Of a stretch of 47,686 nt of DNA, positions 1 through 9,387 are shown one piece after another. The position numbers and the translations under genes are program-made. Location: assembly GCA_002338615.1 (NCBI GenBank), contig DDIS01000064.1, positions 1 through 47,686 of the forward strand, written 5' to 3'. Each line of letters starts with the position of its first letter. Position 1 is the stretch's first letter. The notes beneath the pieces were generated by a model, which was not told the origin of the DNA, ran no database searches, and worked only from the letters and a program-made list of their open reading frames with translations. The DNA is from Proteobacteria bacterium UBA1844. Lineage in GTDB: Bacteria > Pseudomonadota > Gammaproteobacteria > Steroidobacterales > Woeseiaceae.

Positions 1-1
1 T

Positions 2-421
2 GCCGCCGGCAGGCCGTCGGGGTCGGCGATGCCGCTGGCCTGGGCACATGCGGAATTCATCAAGCTGGTACTGGCCAGCCAGTGTGGCCACACATTTGAT
101 TGTCCGCGCGCCGTGGTCGATCGCTACCACGGCAAAGTGCCAACACCGGCCACCTCGGTTTGGACAGAACATGCCCCGGTTCCCACCTTGCGGGCGGGCA
201 GTGATCTCAGGCTGGTTCTGCTCTTTGCATGTCACGTATCCTGGCAGGTGAATAGCCATGGTGCGCAGCAGGAGCTGAAAACGGAGCAAAGCTTGCCGGG
301 CGTGCATTCGACCGTTTTGCCAACCCGATCGCTGCAGGCCGGCGACCACGTGACCCTGGACTGGACGCCCACGGACTCCCGCGGATACGCAGGTCAGTGC
401 GAGCTGCTTGTGGTTGAGTAG
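2..421 (+). CDS. Glucan 1,4-alpha-glucosidase (GH15 glucoamylase), C-terminal fragment
   Basis: This frame is open from the first base of the window, so the gene begins upstream and only its last 139 codons are here. The stretch GSAMPLAWAHAEFIKL is the conserved end of the GH15 (alpha/alpha)6 barrel of bacterial glucoamylases. It is followed by the usual small beta-rich tail, ending LDWTPTDSRGYAGQCELLVVE-like with a TAG stop. Family members release glucose from the non-reducing ends of alpha-1,4-glucans. The catalytic glutamates and any signal peptide lie outside the window, so activity and location cannot be judged. An internal ATG at 29 should not be taken as the start because the conserved motif continues upstream of it. 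The next gene starts 74 bases later with its own strong ribosome binding site. Confidence 0.85.
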   Translation, partial: AAGRPSGSAMPLAWAHAEFIKLVLASQCGHTFDCPRAVVDRYHGKVPTPATSVWTEHAPVPTLRAGSDLRLVLLFACHVSWQVNSHGAQQELKTEQSLPGVHSTVLPTRSLQAGDHVTLDWTPTDSRGYAGQCELLVVE

Positions 422-495
422 GCAATTGCGTCGAACCATTATCGCAACCCGCAGACTAACAGCGGCAATAGGCACACTATCTTGAAGGAGTCTCG

Positions 496-2691
496 ATGAA
501 ATACTGGACAATCGCTGGCAGCCTGCTTATTGCGCTGACTGGTCTTGCGGCATGCGGCGGGCCCTATTCTGACAAGTCTGGCAAGACAGCTGAGAAAGGA
601 ACTGCGATGACTGCGAAAGATACGAAAACAGGTGCGGATGAGAATATTCTGCTTGCACCCTGGGTCGGACCCTATGGCGGCGTGCCGGCGTTCGACAAGG
701 TGCAAGTGTCACTGTTCCCGGATGCCATCGAGACCGGCATGCAGAAAAGCCTCAATGAAATCGATGCGATTACCAGCATTGACGCGGCGCCCGGCTTCGA
801 AAATACGATCCTCGCGCTCGAAGACACGGGCCGGGACCTTGATCGCGTACTGACCTACTACTACGTCTGGAGCTCGAACAGGTCGAGCCCGGAATTTCGT
901 GATATCCAGCGGGAGATGGCGCCGAAACTTGCGGCGTACAATTCAAAGATCAGGCAGAACAGGGCGCTGTTTGATCGTGTCTCGGCGGTAAAACACGGTG
1001 CAGCATACAGCACGCTGGAGCCGGACCAGCGGCGACTGGTTGATCTTGTCTACCAGGACTTTACAAGTAACGGCGCAACGCTCGAGGGCGCGGCAAAAGA
1101 ACGTTACGCCGCAATCGACCAGGAACTCGCGAGCCTGTACACGAAATTTGCCAACAACGTGCTCGCCGACGAAGAGGACTATGTCCTGTACCTGGACAAG
1201 GAGCAGTTGTCGGGCCTGCCGGCATCCTTCGTCACGGCAGCGGCATCGGCTGCCGCGGACCGAGGCAAGGAAGGGCTTTATGCCGTGACCAACACGCGCT
1301 CGTCGGCGGATCCCTTTCTGCGCTATTCCGATGAGCGGGAACTACGCGAACAGGTATGGCATACCTTCTACAATCGTGGCGACAACGGTGACGAGCACGA
1401 CAACAACCAGATCATTCAGCAGATTCTGACGTTGCGCGATGAGCGAGTCGGTTTGCTTGGCTACGATAACTATGCCGAGTGGCGGCTTGAGGACCGGATG
1501 GCAAAAACACCGGCACGTGCCGAAGCCCTGATGGAGGCAGTCTGGCAAGCCTCCGTAGCACGAGTGCGCGAAGAAGTTGTCGATATGCAGGCAATCGCGG
1601 ATGACGAAGGTGACGGTATTACGATTGCGCCGTGGGACTACCGCTACTACGCAGAGAAAGTACGCAAAGCGAAATACGACCTCGATTCCGACGAGGTGAA
1701 GCAATACCTGCAACTCGACAAGCTGCGTGAAGCAATGTTTTACGTGGCCGGTGAACTGTTTGGTTTTGAATTCACGCCCGTAGCGGAGGGCACCGTACCG
1801 GTATTCAATCCCGACATGCGTGTCTGGGAAGTGACGAACAGGGACAGCGGCAAGCTTGTCGGGCTCTGGTACCTGGATGCGTTCGCGCGGCCGGGCAAAC
1901 GCTCGGGTGCATGGGCAACGAGCTATCGCAATCATGAAACATTGAACGGCGAGACCACCGTGCTCGCATCGAACAATTCAAACTTTATCAAGGGCGCGCC
2001 GGGTGAGCCGGTGCTGGTTTCCTGGGACGATGCGACGACGCTGTTCCATGAATTCGGTCACGCACTCCATTCGCTGTCGTCGCAGGTTGAGTATCCGACA
2101 CTGAACTCCGGTGTGCGCGACTACACCGAATTCCAGTCGCAGTTGCTTGAACGCTGGTTGTTGACGGATCCGGTCGTTGAGCGCTTCCTGACCAACGTCA
2201 AGACCGGCGAGCCCATGCCGCGGGAGCTGATCGCCAAGATTCGTGCGGCAGCAGCCTTCAACCAGGGGTTTACTACGACCGAGTACCTGGCGTCGGCGCT
2301 GATCGACATGAAGCTGCATACGACCGACCCCGAAGGCCTGGACCCCGATGCATTCGAACGCGAACAACTCGAGGCGCTGGGCATGCCGGCCGAAATCGTG
2401 ATGCGTCATCGAACGCCACAGTTCGGACACGTGTTTTCAGGTGAAGGCTACTCGGCGGGCTATTACGGTTACCTGTGGGCCGACGTCCTCACGGCTGACG
2501 CGGCCGAAGCCTTTGCCGAGGCGCCAGGCGGCTTCTACGACAAGGAGGTAGCGGCGCGGCTGGTCAAGTACCTGTTTGCGGCGCGCAACTCCATGGACCC
2601 GGCGGAGGCGTACCGGAAGTTCCGCGGCCGCGATGCAACGATCGATGCGTTGATGCGCGACCGCGGATTTCCAGTGCCCGACAAAAAATAA
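496..2691 (+). CDS. M3 family metallopeptidase (Dcp-like), lipoprotein
   Basis: This is a 731-residue zinc peptidase of the thimet-oligopeptidase/peptidyl-dipeptidase family, which cleaves short peptides. The zinc site is visible: HEFGH at residues 518-522 with the third ligand probably E545 in DYTEFQSQ. The N-terminus (MKYWTIAGSLLIALTGLAAC) is a lipoprotein signal with lipobox LAAC, so the mature enzyme should be lipidated on Cys20 and face the periplasm; E. coli Dcp, in contrast, lacks a lipobox. AAGGAG at 485-490 sits six bases before the ATG. Length and domain content match the family (about 680 residues plus leader). A hairpin with a T tract follows at 2727. Dipeptidyl versus general oligopeptidase specificity cannot be read from the sequence. 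Confidence 0.93.
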   Translation: MKYWTIAGSLLIALTGLAACGGPYSDKSGKTAEKGTAMTAKDTKTGADENILLAPWVGPYGGVPAFDKVQVSLFPDAIETGMQKSLNEIDAITSIDAAPGFENTILALEDTGRDLDRVLTYYYVWSSNRSSPEFRDIQREMAPKLAAYNSKIRQNRALFDRVSAVKHGAAYSTLEPDQRRLVDLVYQDFTSNGATLEGAAKERYAAIDQELASLYTKFANNVLADEEDYVLYLDKEQLSGLPASFVTAAASAAADRGKEGLYAVTNTRSSADPFLRYSDERELREQVWHTFYNRGDNGDEHDNNQIIQQILTLRDERVGLLGYDNYAEWRLEDRMAKTPARAEALMEAVWQASVARVREEVVDMQAIADDEGDGITIAPWDYRYYAEKVRKAKYDLDSDEVKQYLQLDKLREAMFYVAGELFGFEFTPVAEGTVPVFNPDMRVWEVTNRDSGKLVGLWYLDAFARPGKRSGAWATSYRNHETLNGETTVLASNNSNFIKGAPGEPVLVSWDDATTLFHEFGHALHSLSSQVEYPTLNSGVRDYTEFQSQLLERWLLTDPVVERFLTNVKTGEPMPRELIAKIRAAAAFNQGFTTTEYLASALIDMKLHTTDPEGLDPDAFEREQLEALGMPAEIVMRHRTPQFGHVFSGEGYSAGYYGYLWADVLTADAAEAFAEAPGGFYDKEVAARLVKYLFAARNSMDPAEAYRKFRGRDATIDALMRDRGFPVPDKK

Positions 2692-2726
2692 ACGCGGAAA
2701 AATACAATCGGCGTCAGGCTTCCAGT

Positions 2727-2752
2727 GCGGCTGTTGCGGCCGCTTCTTTTTC
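2727..2752 (+). terminator. Rho-independent terminator after the M3 peptidase gene
   Basis: GCGGC (2727-2731) pairs with GCCGC (2739-2743) around a seven-base loop, and TTCTTTTT follows at 2744-2751. It lies 35 bases after the peptidase stop codon. The stem is short, so efficiency is uncertain. Confidence 0.5.
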
Positions 2753-2773
2753 CCGGCCGCGGATCGCGGCCGG
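2753..2773. repeat. Perfect GC-rich hairpin between convergent genes
   Basis: A nine-base arm (CCGGCCGCG) and its exact complement (CGCGGCCGG) flank a three-base loop, GAT. It sits directly after the T tract of the terminator at 2727 and about 100 bases past the uvrA stop on the other strand. No T tract follows it on either strand, so it is not a classical intrinsic terminator. It could block 3' exonucleases or be a copy of a dispersed palindrome. Confidence 0.6.
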
Positions 2774-2870
2774 TCGTGAGACGCATCGGTCCATGTAGGA
2801 TTTAGGTACGGGGGAGGGGTCGAGCATCGTAGTCCTTTGGTAGCAAGGGCTCCAGCAATGGCGCCGACAC

Positions 2871-5723
2871 CTACGCGGCGGCCTGCTGCAGCAACGGCGC
2901 GAGGTATTCGCCCGTGAACGAGCCCTTGCTTGCTGCAACGTCCTCCGGTGTGCCCGCAGCAATCAGCCTACCGCCACCGTCGCCGCCTTCGGGGCCGAGA
3001 TCGAGCACCCAGTCAGCGGTTTTAATGACATCGAGGTTGTGCTCGATCACAACAATCGTGTTGCCACGGTCGCGCAGTCGGTGCAGGACCCTCAGTAGTT
3101 GTTCGATGTCGAAAAAGTGCAATCCCGTGGTTGGTTCGTCGAGGATATACAGCGTGTTGCCAGTGTCGCGTTTCGACAATTCCTTCGCGAGCTTGACGCG
3201 TTGTGCTTCACCGCCCGATAGCGTGGTCGCATTCTGGCCCAGGCGTATATAGGAAAGCCCCACATCCATCAGCGTTTCGAGTTTCCTGGCGACCACAGGC
3301 ACGTTTTTAAAAAACGCGAATGCATCTTCCACAGTCATATCGAGCACTTCGTGTATGTTCTTGCCTTTGTAGCGCATTTCAAGCGTTTCACGGTTGTAGC
3401 GTTTGCTGTGGCAGATGTCGCAAGGCACGTACACATCGGGCAGAAAATGCATTTCAACCTTGATGACGCCGTCACCCTGGCAGCTTTTGCAGCGGCCGCC
3501 CTTGACGTTAAAGCTGAAGCGTCCCGGCATGTAACCGCGTGAACGTGCTTCCTGCGTGCCGGCAAATAATTCACGTATCGGTGTAAAAAGACCGCTGTAG
3601 GTAGCCGGGTTGGAACGCGGCGTGCGACCGATCGGGCTCTGGCTGATATCGATGACGCGGTCGATGTGCGACAGTCCCCCGATCTTCCTGCACGGTGCCG
3701 GGTTGCGATTCGATTTGTTCAGCAGGTCTGCAACAGTCTTGTACAGCGTATCGTTAACGAGTGTCGATTTGCCGGAGCCCGAGACTCCGGTGATGCAGGT
3801 CATCAGGCCGATCGGAATCGATACGTCAATGTTTTTCAGATTGTTACCGGTCGCACCCGTGATCGTAATCTGTCGGCCCGGGTCTGGCGTAGTACGCCGC
3901 TTAGGCACCGCGATGCTGCGTTTGCCCGACAAATACTGCCCGGTCAGGGAGTTGGGGTTTGCGAGCACGTCTTGCGGTGTGCCTGCGGCGACCACGGTGC
4001 CGCCATGCACGCCCGCACCGGGCCCAAGATCGACGACGTAGTCGGCGCTCATGATAGCTTCTTCGTCGTGCTCGACCACGATGACGGTGTTGCCGATGTC
4101 GCGCAGGTGTGTGAGCGTGCCGAGCAGGCGTTGATTGTCACGCTGGTGCAAGCCGATCGACGGCTCATCGAGTATGTACATGACACCAACGAGTCCTGAA
4201 CCAATCTGGCTCGCAAGGCGAATGCGCTGAGCCTCGCCGCCCGACAAGGTATCGGCGCTGCGATCGAGCGACAGGTAGTCGAGGCCGACATCGGACAGGA
4301 ACCCGAGCCGTTCGCCAATTTCTTTCACGATCTTGTCGGCGATGGTTTTGCGCCAGCCCTTGAGTTGCATGCCGGCGAAAAATGCGCGTGCGTCGCCCAC
4401 GGAAAGATTGGTTAACTGTGGCAGTGCTTTGCCGGCGATGAAAACGTGGCGCGCAGCACGATTGAGTCGCGTCCCCGCGCAATCCGGGCACGCCTGGCTG
4501 TTCAGGTACTTGCTCAGTTCCTCGCGCACGGCACCCGATTCCGTTTCGCGATAGCGCCGGTCGAGGTTCGGCAGCACGCCTTCGAAACGGTGCCGGCGCT
4601 TCATCTCGAGGCCGCGTGAATTCGCGTAGTGAAACTCTACCTTGTCCTTGCCGCTGCCGTACAAGATAACATTCTGCAGCTTTTCGCCGAGCTCATTGAA
4701 GGGCATTTCGATATCGAATTTGTAGTGCCTGGCGAGGCTCTGGATCATCTGGTAGTAATAGGTCGTCTTGCGATCCCAGCCGCGAATTGCACCGCCTGCG
4801 AGCGACAGCGACGGGTTGACTACCACGCGATCCGGATCGAAATACTGTTTCACGCCCAGGCCGTCGCAGGTGGGGCAGGCGCCGGATGGATTGTTGAAGG
4901 AAAACAGTCGCGGCTCGAGTTCCGTCAGGCTGTAACCGCAGATATTACAGGCGAAGCGGTCCGAAAAAAGGAGTTCCTCCTGACCTGATTCGCGCATATC
5001 CGAATCGTCCATCCACGCGATCCGTGCAACGCCGTCGGCGAGTCGCAATGCGGACTCGAAAGATTCCGCGAGCCGGATGCGCAGGTCCTCTTTCACTTTG
5101 AAGCGATCAACGATGGCCTCGATCGTGTGTTTCTTGCGCAGGTCGAGTTTCGGCGGCTGGTCGAGCTCGTAAATTTCGCCATTAATGCGCGCGCGGATAA
5201 ACCCCTGTGCCATCAGTTCCTGCATCAATTGCACGTGTTCGCCTTTGCGATTATCAACCACCGGAGCGAGCAACATCAGCTTGCTGTCGTCGGGTAAGGC
5301 GAGTACCTGGTCGACCATCTGGCTGACGGTCTGTGCTTCGAGCGTCGTGCCGTGATCGGGACATTGCGGGATGCCTGCGCGTGCGAACAAAAGGCGCAAA
5401 TAGTCGTAAATCTCGGTCACGGTGCCCACGGTCGAGCGCGGGTTGTGCGACGTCGATTTTTGCTCGATGGAGATGGCCGGGGAGAGCCCGTCGATATGGT
5501 CGATGTCGGGCTTTTCCATCATCGAGAGGAATTGCCGGGCGTAGGCTGACAGCGACTCGACATAGCGGCGCTGGCCCTCGGCATAAATGGTATCGAAGGC
5601 GAGCGAGGACTTGCCCGAACCGGACAGGCCTGTGAATACGATCAGCTGGTCGCGCGGCAGCTTGAGATCGAGGTTTTTCAGGTTGTGGGTCCGCGCGCCG
5701 CGGATGGTTATGTATCGTTCCAT
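2871..5723 (-). CDS. uvrA: UvrA, excinuclease ABC subunit A
   Basis: This 950-residue ATPase is the damage sensor of UvrABC nucleotide excision repair, acting as a dimer in the cytoplasm and loading UvrB. It has two ABC modules: Walker A GLSGSGKS at residues 32-39 and a second, GVSGSGKST, in the C-terminal half. Each has its LSGGEAQR signature and a DEP-type Walker B. The zinc modules show as CNICG...CPTC and CKSC...CDIC. The ATG at 5723 ([18 protein letters not shown]) matches the family N-terminus and length (E. coli 940). The frame stays open for 61 more codons upstream, but that part has no family resemblance. The gene is divergent from the MFS gene. I could not find a LexA-type CTGT-N8-ACAG box in the 131-base spacer. 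Confidence 0.98.
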   Translation of the reverse strand: MERYITIRGARTHNLKNLDLKLPRDQLIVFTGLSGSGKSSLAFDTIYAEGQRRYVESLSAYARQFLSMMEKPDIDHIDGLSPAISIEQKSTSHNPRSTVGTVTEIYDYLRLLFARAGIPQCPDHGTTLEAQTVSQMVDQVLALPDDSKLMLLAPVVDNRKGEHVQLMQELMAQGFIRARINGEIYELDQPPKLDLRKKHTIEAIVDRFKVKEDLRIRLAESFESALRLADGVARIAWMDDSDMRESGQEELLFSDRFACNICGYSLTELEPRLFSFNNPSGACPTCDGLGVKQYFDPDRVVVNPSLSLAGGAIRGWDRKTTYYYQMIQSLARHYKFDIEMPFNELGEKLQNVILYGSGKDKVEFHYANSRGLEMKRRHRFEGVLPNLDRRYRETESGAVREELSKYLNSQACPDCAGTRLNRAARHVFIAGKALPQLTNLSVGDARAFFAGMQLKGWRKTIADKIVKEIGERLGFLSDVGLDYLSLDRSADTLSGGEAQRIRLASQIGSGLVGVMYILDEPSIGLHQRDNQRLLGTLTHLRDIGNTVIVVEHDEEAIMSADYVVDLGPGAGVHGGTVVAAGTPQDVLANPNSLTGQYLSGKRSIAVPKRRTTPDPGRQITITGATGNNLKNIDVSIPIGLMTCITGVSGSGKSTLVNDTLYKTVADLLNKSNRNPAPCRKIGGLSHIDRVIDISQSPIGRTPRSNPATYSGLFTPIRELFAGTQEARSRGYMPGRFSFNVKGGRCKSCQGDGVIKVEMHFLPDVYVPCDICHSKRYNRETLEMRYKGKNIHEVLDMTVEDAFAFFKNVPVVARKLETLMDVGLSYIRLGQNATTLSGGEAQRVKLAKELSKRDTGNTLYILDEPTTGLHFFDIEQLLRVLHRLRDRGNTIVVIEHNLDVIKTADWVLDLGPEGGDGGGRLIAAGTPEDVAASKGSFTGEYLAPLLQQAAA

Positions 5724-5778
5724 GAGGTCAATTGCTCGGGATCTATGTTCTGCTGCCGTGATTGCGGGACAACCTGCT

Positions 5779-5808
5779 AATATACGCGGCCTCGCAAGGC
5801 TGGCGCAA
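5779..5808 (-). promoter_or_regulatory. Candidate sigma-70 promoter for uvrA
   Basis: Read on the minus strand: a -35 TTGCGC (5808-5803), an 18-base spacer and a -10 TATATT (5784-5779). It lies about 55 bases before the uvrA start. Found by eye only. Confidence 0.4.
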
Positions 5809-5854
5809 AGCCGATCCTTAAAACAAGAACGATCTCGCAATAAGACTAGGGAAC

Positions 5855-7066
5855 ATGTCCGACGACGGAACGCCTGGCGCCCAGGCCAGCGCAGACACAA
5901 AACCACACATTATCGCCATGTTGCCGGTGGAACGGCGCGCTATCAGCGTGGTTACGCTGGTTGCCATGTTGCGCATGGTGGGGCTGTTCGCGCTGCTGCC
6001 CGTGTTGTCGCTGTATGCGGCAACCCTCGAGGGTGCAACGCCGCTGCTGGTCGGACTGGCGGTCGGTGCCTACGGCCTGACGCAGGCGGGCTTGCAAATA
6101 CCGCTTGGTGCACTGTCCGACCGCATCGGCCGCGTGCCCGTGATCATCACCGGCCTGGTGATTTTTGCCATTGGCAGCGCCATTGCGGGTTTCAGCGATA
6201 CGATCTCGGGTGTCATCCTGGGCCGTTTGCTGCAGGGCGCTGGAGCGATATCCGCGACGCTGACCGCATTGGTCGCCGATGCCACGCGCGTCGAAGTTCG
6301 CACACGCTCGATGGCAATTATCGGCGTTGGCATAGGCAGCTCATTCATCCTGGCGATGATCTTCGGCCCCTGGTTCGCAGCCCATTTCGGCGTGCCGGCA
6401 TTGTTTGGCTTCGGCGTGTTTGTCGCACTGATGGCCGCCGGATTGTTGCTGTTGTTGCCGCGGGGTATCGCGCCACCGGCGCGGAGTGGCCGCCGGGACT
6501 TCCGGGCAGCGCTGAAACCCGAGCTGTTGCGGCTCGACTTTTACGTATTCCTGTTGCATGCAATTATGACCGCGACATTCGTGGCGCTGCCGTTCCTGCT
6601 TAAAAACAGGCTCGAAATGCCGGTCACAACACACTGGGAAATGTACGTGGGTGCTATCGTTGTTTCGCTGCTAGGCACGATTCCGCTGATCCTGCGGGAC
6701 GAACACCGCGGCAAGGGACAAACCATCGGCATCGCGATCGTGCTGGTGATGATCGGCGAACTCATATTGAGTTTCGCAGGTTTTTCAGCCTGGACCGTAT
6801 TCGCGGCGCTCGCGCTGTTTTTTGCCGGCTTCAATTTTCTCGAAGCGGGGCTGCCGGCTCGGCTGTCCACACTGGCAGACGAGGACTCGCGCGGCGCATC
6901 GTTGGGCGTTTTCTCCAGCTCGCAGTTCCTCGGCGCCTTCGCCGGCGGGCTCATAGGTGGCCGCTTCCTGAGCGATGGCAACCCGTCCAACGTATTTTTC
7001 GTCTGTGCCCTGCTTGCTGCCATCTGGGTGGCCCTGCAGGGCTTCGGGCGCTTTCGCCGCGACTGA
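5855..7066 (+). CDS. MFS transporter (drug-efflux type)
   Basis: This 403-residue inner-membrane protein belongs to the major facilitator superfamily. About twelve hydrophobic helices can be traced from residue 25 to the end. The loop between helices 2 and 3 carries the family signature as [13 protein letters not shown], which identifies the proton-antiporter type of fold. The substrate is unknown; the closest architectural match is the YajR/drug:H+ antiporter group. In Pseudomonas an MFS gene lies in the same place, between uvrA and ssb, so this appears to be an ancestral neighbour and not an import. The ATG at 5855 follows AGGGA at about 5848. The last helices end at GRFRRD with no extra C-terminal domain. 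About 60 bases separate it from the next gene, which has its own candidate promoter. Confidence 0.92.
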   Translation: MSDDGTPGAQASADTKPHIIAMLPVERRAISVVTLVAMLRMVGLFALLPVLSLYAATLEGATPLLVGLAVGAYGLTQAGLQIPLGALSDRIGRVPVIITGLVIFAIGSAIAGFSDTISGVILGRLLQGAGAISATLTALVADATRVEVRTRSMAIIGVGIGSSFILAMIFGPWFAAHFGVPALFGFGVFVALMAAGLLLLLPRGIAPPARSGRRDFRAALKPELLRLDFYVFLLHAIMTATFVALPFLLKNRLEMPVTTHWEMYVGAIVVSLLGTIPLILRDEHRGKGQTIGIAIVLVMIGELILSFAGFSAWTVFAALALFFAGFNFLEAGLPARLSTLADEDSRGASLGVFSSSQFLGAFAGGLIGGRFLSDGNPSNVFFVCALLAAIWVALQGFGRFRRD

Positions 7067-7078
7067 AACGTTTGAAAT

Positions 7079-7125
7079 TGTTATGATCGTCCGCCATATG
7101 CGGTAGCGACTATTGGGGGCATTTT
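7079..7125 (+). promoter_or_regulatory. Extended -10 promoter and conserved leader of the first TPR gene
   Basis: TG-T-TATGAT at 7079-7087 is an extended -10 box; the -35 is poor. The following leader holds ATATGCGGTAGCGACTA and a run of five G residues at 7115-7119, which can serve as the ribosome binding site for the TTG at 7126. Almost the same leader precedes the second TPR gene at 9342. The G-run to start distance and the conserved SIYAELKRRN start decide the TTG codon. Confidence 0.5.
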
Positions 7126-9309
7126 TTGTCGATCTACGCAGAACTGAAAAGACGTAATGTATTCCGCGTGGCGATTGCCTATGGCGTGGCATCCTGGGTG
7201 CTGCTGCAGATTGTCGATGTCATTGCGCCAATCCTCGAATTACCGGCCTGGGCGGCAAAAATGGTTCTGGTCATGCTTGCCATTGGCATGGTCGCAGTAC
7301 TCGTATTCGCGTGGGTATTTGAGCTGACGCCCGAAGGTCTGAAGAAGGACTCGGAAGTAGATCGCTCTCAACCTGTAGCGAACAAGACCAGTCAGAAGCT
7401 GAATTTCGTCATAGTCGCGTTTCTCGCGATCGCCGTCGTTCTGTTGCTGGCAGACCGATACGTCAATCCGGCGCAGCCCGATGCGGCCAGCGAAATCGCC
7501 GCTGCCGAAGTAGGTGCCGAGGAACTCGACAATTCAATCGCGGTACTGCCCTTCGTCAATATGAGCGGCGACGACAGCCAGGAGTTTTTCTCCGACGGCA
7601 TCACCGAGGAAATCCTGAATTCGCTGGCCTCGGTCAGGGAGTTCAAAGTCGCGGGCCGCACCTCGTCATTTGCCTTCAAGAACCAGAACGACGATCTCCG
7701 GCGTATTGGCGACGCACTGGGTGTCAGTCACATTCTCGAGGGCTCGGTGCGCAGGGACGGAAGCAAGGTGCGTATCACGGCACAGCTGATCCAGGTCGAT
7801 GACGGCTTTCATCTCTGGTCCGAGACCTACGACCGTGAACTGACCGATGTGTTCGAGATCCAGGACGAGATCGCCAACGAAATCTCGAGGCAATTGAAGA
7901 ATCAGCTGCTGACGCAGGACACAAGAGTTGCGGAAGTTCAGCAGACGACGCCTGAGGTCTACGAACTCTACCTCAAGGCCAAGCAGCGGATTTACTCACG
8001 TGAAGGTGCGGAAATAGACACGGCGGTGGCGGAACTCGATCGGGCGATCCAGCTGGACCCTGAATATGCCCCGTCCTATGCGCAGCGCGGTATCGCAACC
8101 ATAATCCTCTCCGAGCAGCAGTACGGCAGTATTCCGCACGACGAAGCACAGCGGCGCGGCAAGCGCTTTATCGATTCGGCCCTCGAACTCGATGACAATC
8201 TCGCGGAAGCCTGGGCGGGGCTGGGCCTCTACTATGCGAATGAGCCCGCGAGCGCCGACAAGGCGATCGACCCATTGATGAAAGCACTGTCAATTAACCC
8301 GAACCTGATCGATGCCAGCAACTGGCTGTATATCGCTTTGTACACCTTGGGTGACTACAAAGGTGCGCTCGAGATCCTGGTGGACGTTACGGAGCGCGAT
8401 CCGCTGTACCGGCCTGCGTTTAGCAATGCACTGCAGCAATTCAACAGTTTCGGTCAAACGGAACGAGCCGATGCACTGCTGCAGAAAATTGAAGCCTTCG
8501 ATCCCGAGAACCCGGACCTGCTTTCGGCCAGGGCGACCAACTACTTGTGGTCGGGAAGAACCGGTGAAGGCCTCAAGGAAATCGAGGCGCGCAGCAAGCT
8601 GGGCCGCATGAGCGGGGTGGAGAAGATCTACCTGAGTGTTGGCCTTCTTCGCACGATGCAATTCGAACGAGCGGTTGACGAGGGTTCGCTGTTTTTCCGG
8701 CCGGATGCGCTGTATGCGGTTGGCCGGGTCGATGAGGCGTTCGAGCTGGCGTACCAGCAGGCGTCATCGGGCTTTCCCGAAACCCTGTTTATCCTGTTGA
8801 ACCGGGCGGGTCGCAGTGACGATATTGTGAATTACCTCGAAGAACGCTGGCCCAGTATTTCCGCGTTTGCCGAGGAAAATCGAGGTGATGATCAGGGCTA
8901 CGGGGTGATGGGTGAGGTAGCACTTGCCTACCAGCGCACGGGCAACGCGGCGCGCTTCGACGAAGCATTGCAGTTCATGGCGAAACATGTGCAAAAACTC
9001 AAGGAGCAGGGGGTGGACAATATTGCCTTCTACTTCAATGAAGCGGTTCGTTACGCGCTGATGGATGACAAGGAGCAGGCACTCGATAACCTGGAACGCT
9101 CGGCCGCGCGCGGCATGACGACCGCCGGGTTGCCCGTCGAAATATCTCCGGCGCTGGCGACGCTGGCCGACGAGCCGCGTTTTGCCGAGATCGAGGCGAC
9201 CATGCTCTCCACCACGAACCGCGACCGGGCGACGGTGGGCCTGCCACCCGTCGACGCAAATTACGAAGTCATGGCGGCCATAACCCCGGCCAGCCTGTCG
9301 AACCCCTGA
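7126..9309 (+). CDS. Membrane-anchored TolB_N-like/TPR protein, copy 1
   Basis: This 727-residue protein has a juxtamembrane motif SIYAELKRRNVFRVAIAYG. Two hydrophobic helices (about residues 14-36 and 42-65) follow, then a third (about 87-105). Next comes a TolB_N/FlgO-like domain (about 137-265: SIAVLPFVNMSGD...DGITEEILNSL...GRTSSFAFK...ILEGSVRR). The C-terminal two thirds is alpha-helical with TPR-like repeats (for example AIQLDPEYAPSYAQRG, ALSINPNLIDASNWL). The same N-terminal parts occur in class III adenylate cyclase and winged-helix proteins of gammaproteobacteria, but neither a cyclase nor a DNA-binding domain is present. A scaffold or sensor role at the membrane is plausible; no activity can be assigned. 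The start is TTG. A paralogue follows 78 bases downstream. Confidence 0.85.
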   Translation: MSIYAELKRRNVFRVAIAYGVASWVLLQIVDVIAPILELPAWAAKMVLVMLAIGMVAVLVFAWVFELTPEGLKKDSEVDRSQPVANKTSQKLNFVIVAFLAIAVVLLLADRYVNPAQPDAASEIAAAEVGAEELDNSIAVLPFVNMSGDDSQEFFSDGITEEILNSLASVREFKVAGRTSSFAFKNQNDDLRRIGDALGVSHILEGSVRRDGSKVRITAQLIQVDDGFHLWSETYDRELTDVFEIQDEIANEISRQLKNQLLTQDTRVAEVQQTTPEVYELYLKAKQRIYSREGAEIDTAVAELDRAIQLDPEYAPSYAQRGIATIILSEQQYGSIPHDEAQRRGKRFIDSALELDDNLAEAWAGLGLYYANEPASADKAIDPLMKALSINPNLIDASNWLYIALYTLGDYKGALEILVDVTERDPLYRPAFSNALQQFNSFGQTERADALLQKIEAFDPENPDLLSARATNYLWSGRTGEGLKEIEARSKLGRMSGVEKIYLSVGLLRTMQFERAVDEGSLFFRPDALYAVGRVDEAFELAYQQASSGFPETLFILLNRAGRSDDIVNYLEERWPSISAFAEENRGDDQGYGVMGEVALAYQRTGNAARFDEALQFMAKHVQKLKEQGVDNIAFYFNEAVRYALMDDKEQALDNLERSAARGMTTAGLPVEISPALATLADEPRFAEIEATMLSTTNRDRATVGLPPVDANYEVMAAITPASLSNP

Positions 9310-9341
9310 CCCGATTTGCGGTGACCTCTGGTACGCAAAAT

Positions 9342-9387
9342 TGCTATGATCCTGCGCCATATGCGGTAGCGACTATTGGGGGATGGT
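9342..9387 (+). promoter_or_regulatory. Extended -10 promoter and conserved leader of the second TPR gene
   Basis: TG-C-TATGAT (9342-9350) with GTGACC (9321-9326) 18 bases upstream forms a reasonable promoter. The leader repeats ATATGCGGTAGCGACTA and the G run seen before the first TPR gene. The copies differ after the G run, so the in-frame upstream TTG at 9376 exists only here; the shared start is the TTG at 9388. Confidence 0.5.

Noticed and set aside
1342..1935. A 197-codon open frame on the minus strand inside the M3 peptidase gene
   Set aside because: It lies antiparallel to a clearly coding gene, and its product has no recognisable motif; high-GC coding DNA often opens such frames.
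2788..2825. Similarity of the post-peptidase spacer (ATGTAGGATTTAGGTACG) to the spacer before miaB (ATGTAAGGTTTGGTACG, near 17525)
   Set aside because: The match is short and imperfect, with different flanks. It may be a degenerate dispersed repeat, but two copies are not enough to claim one.
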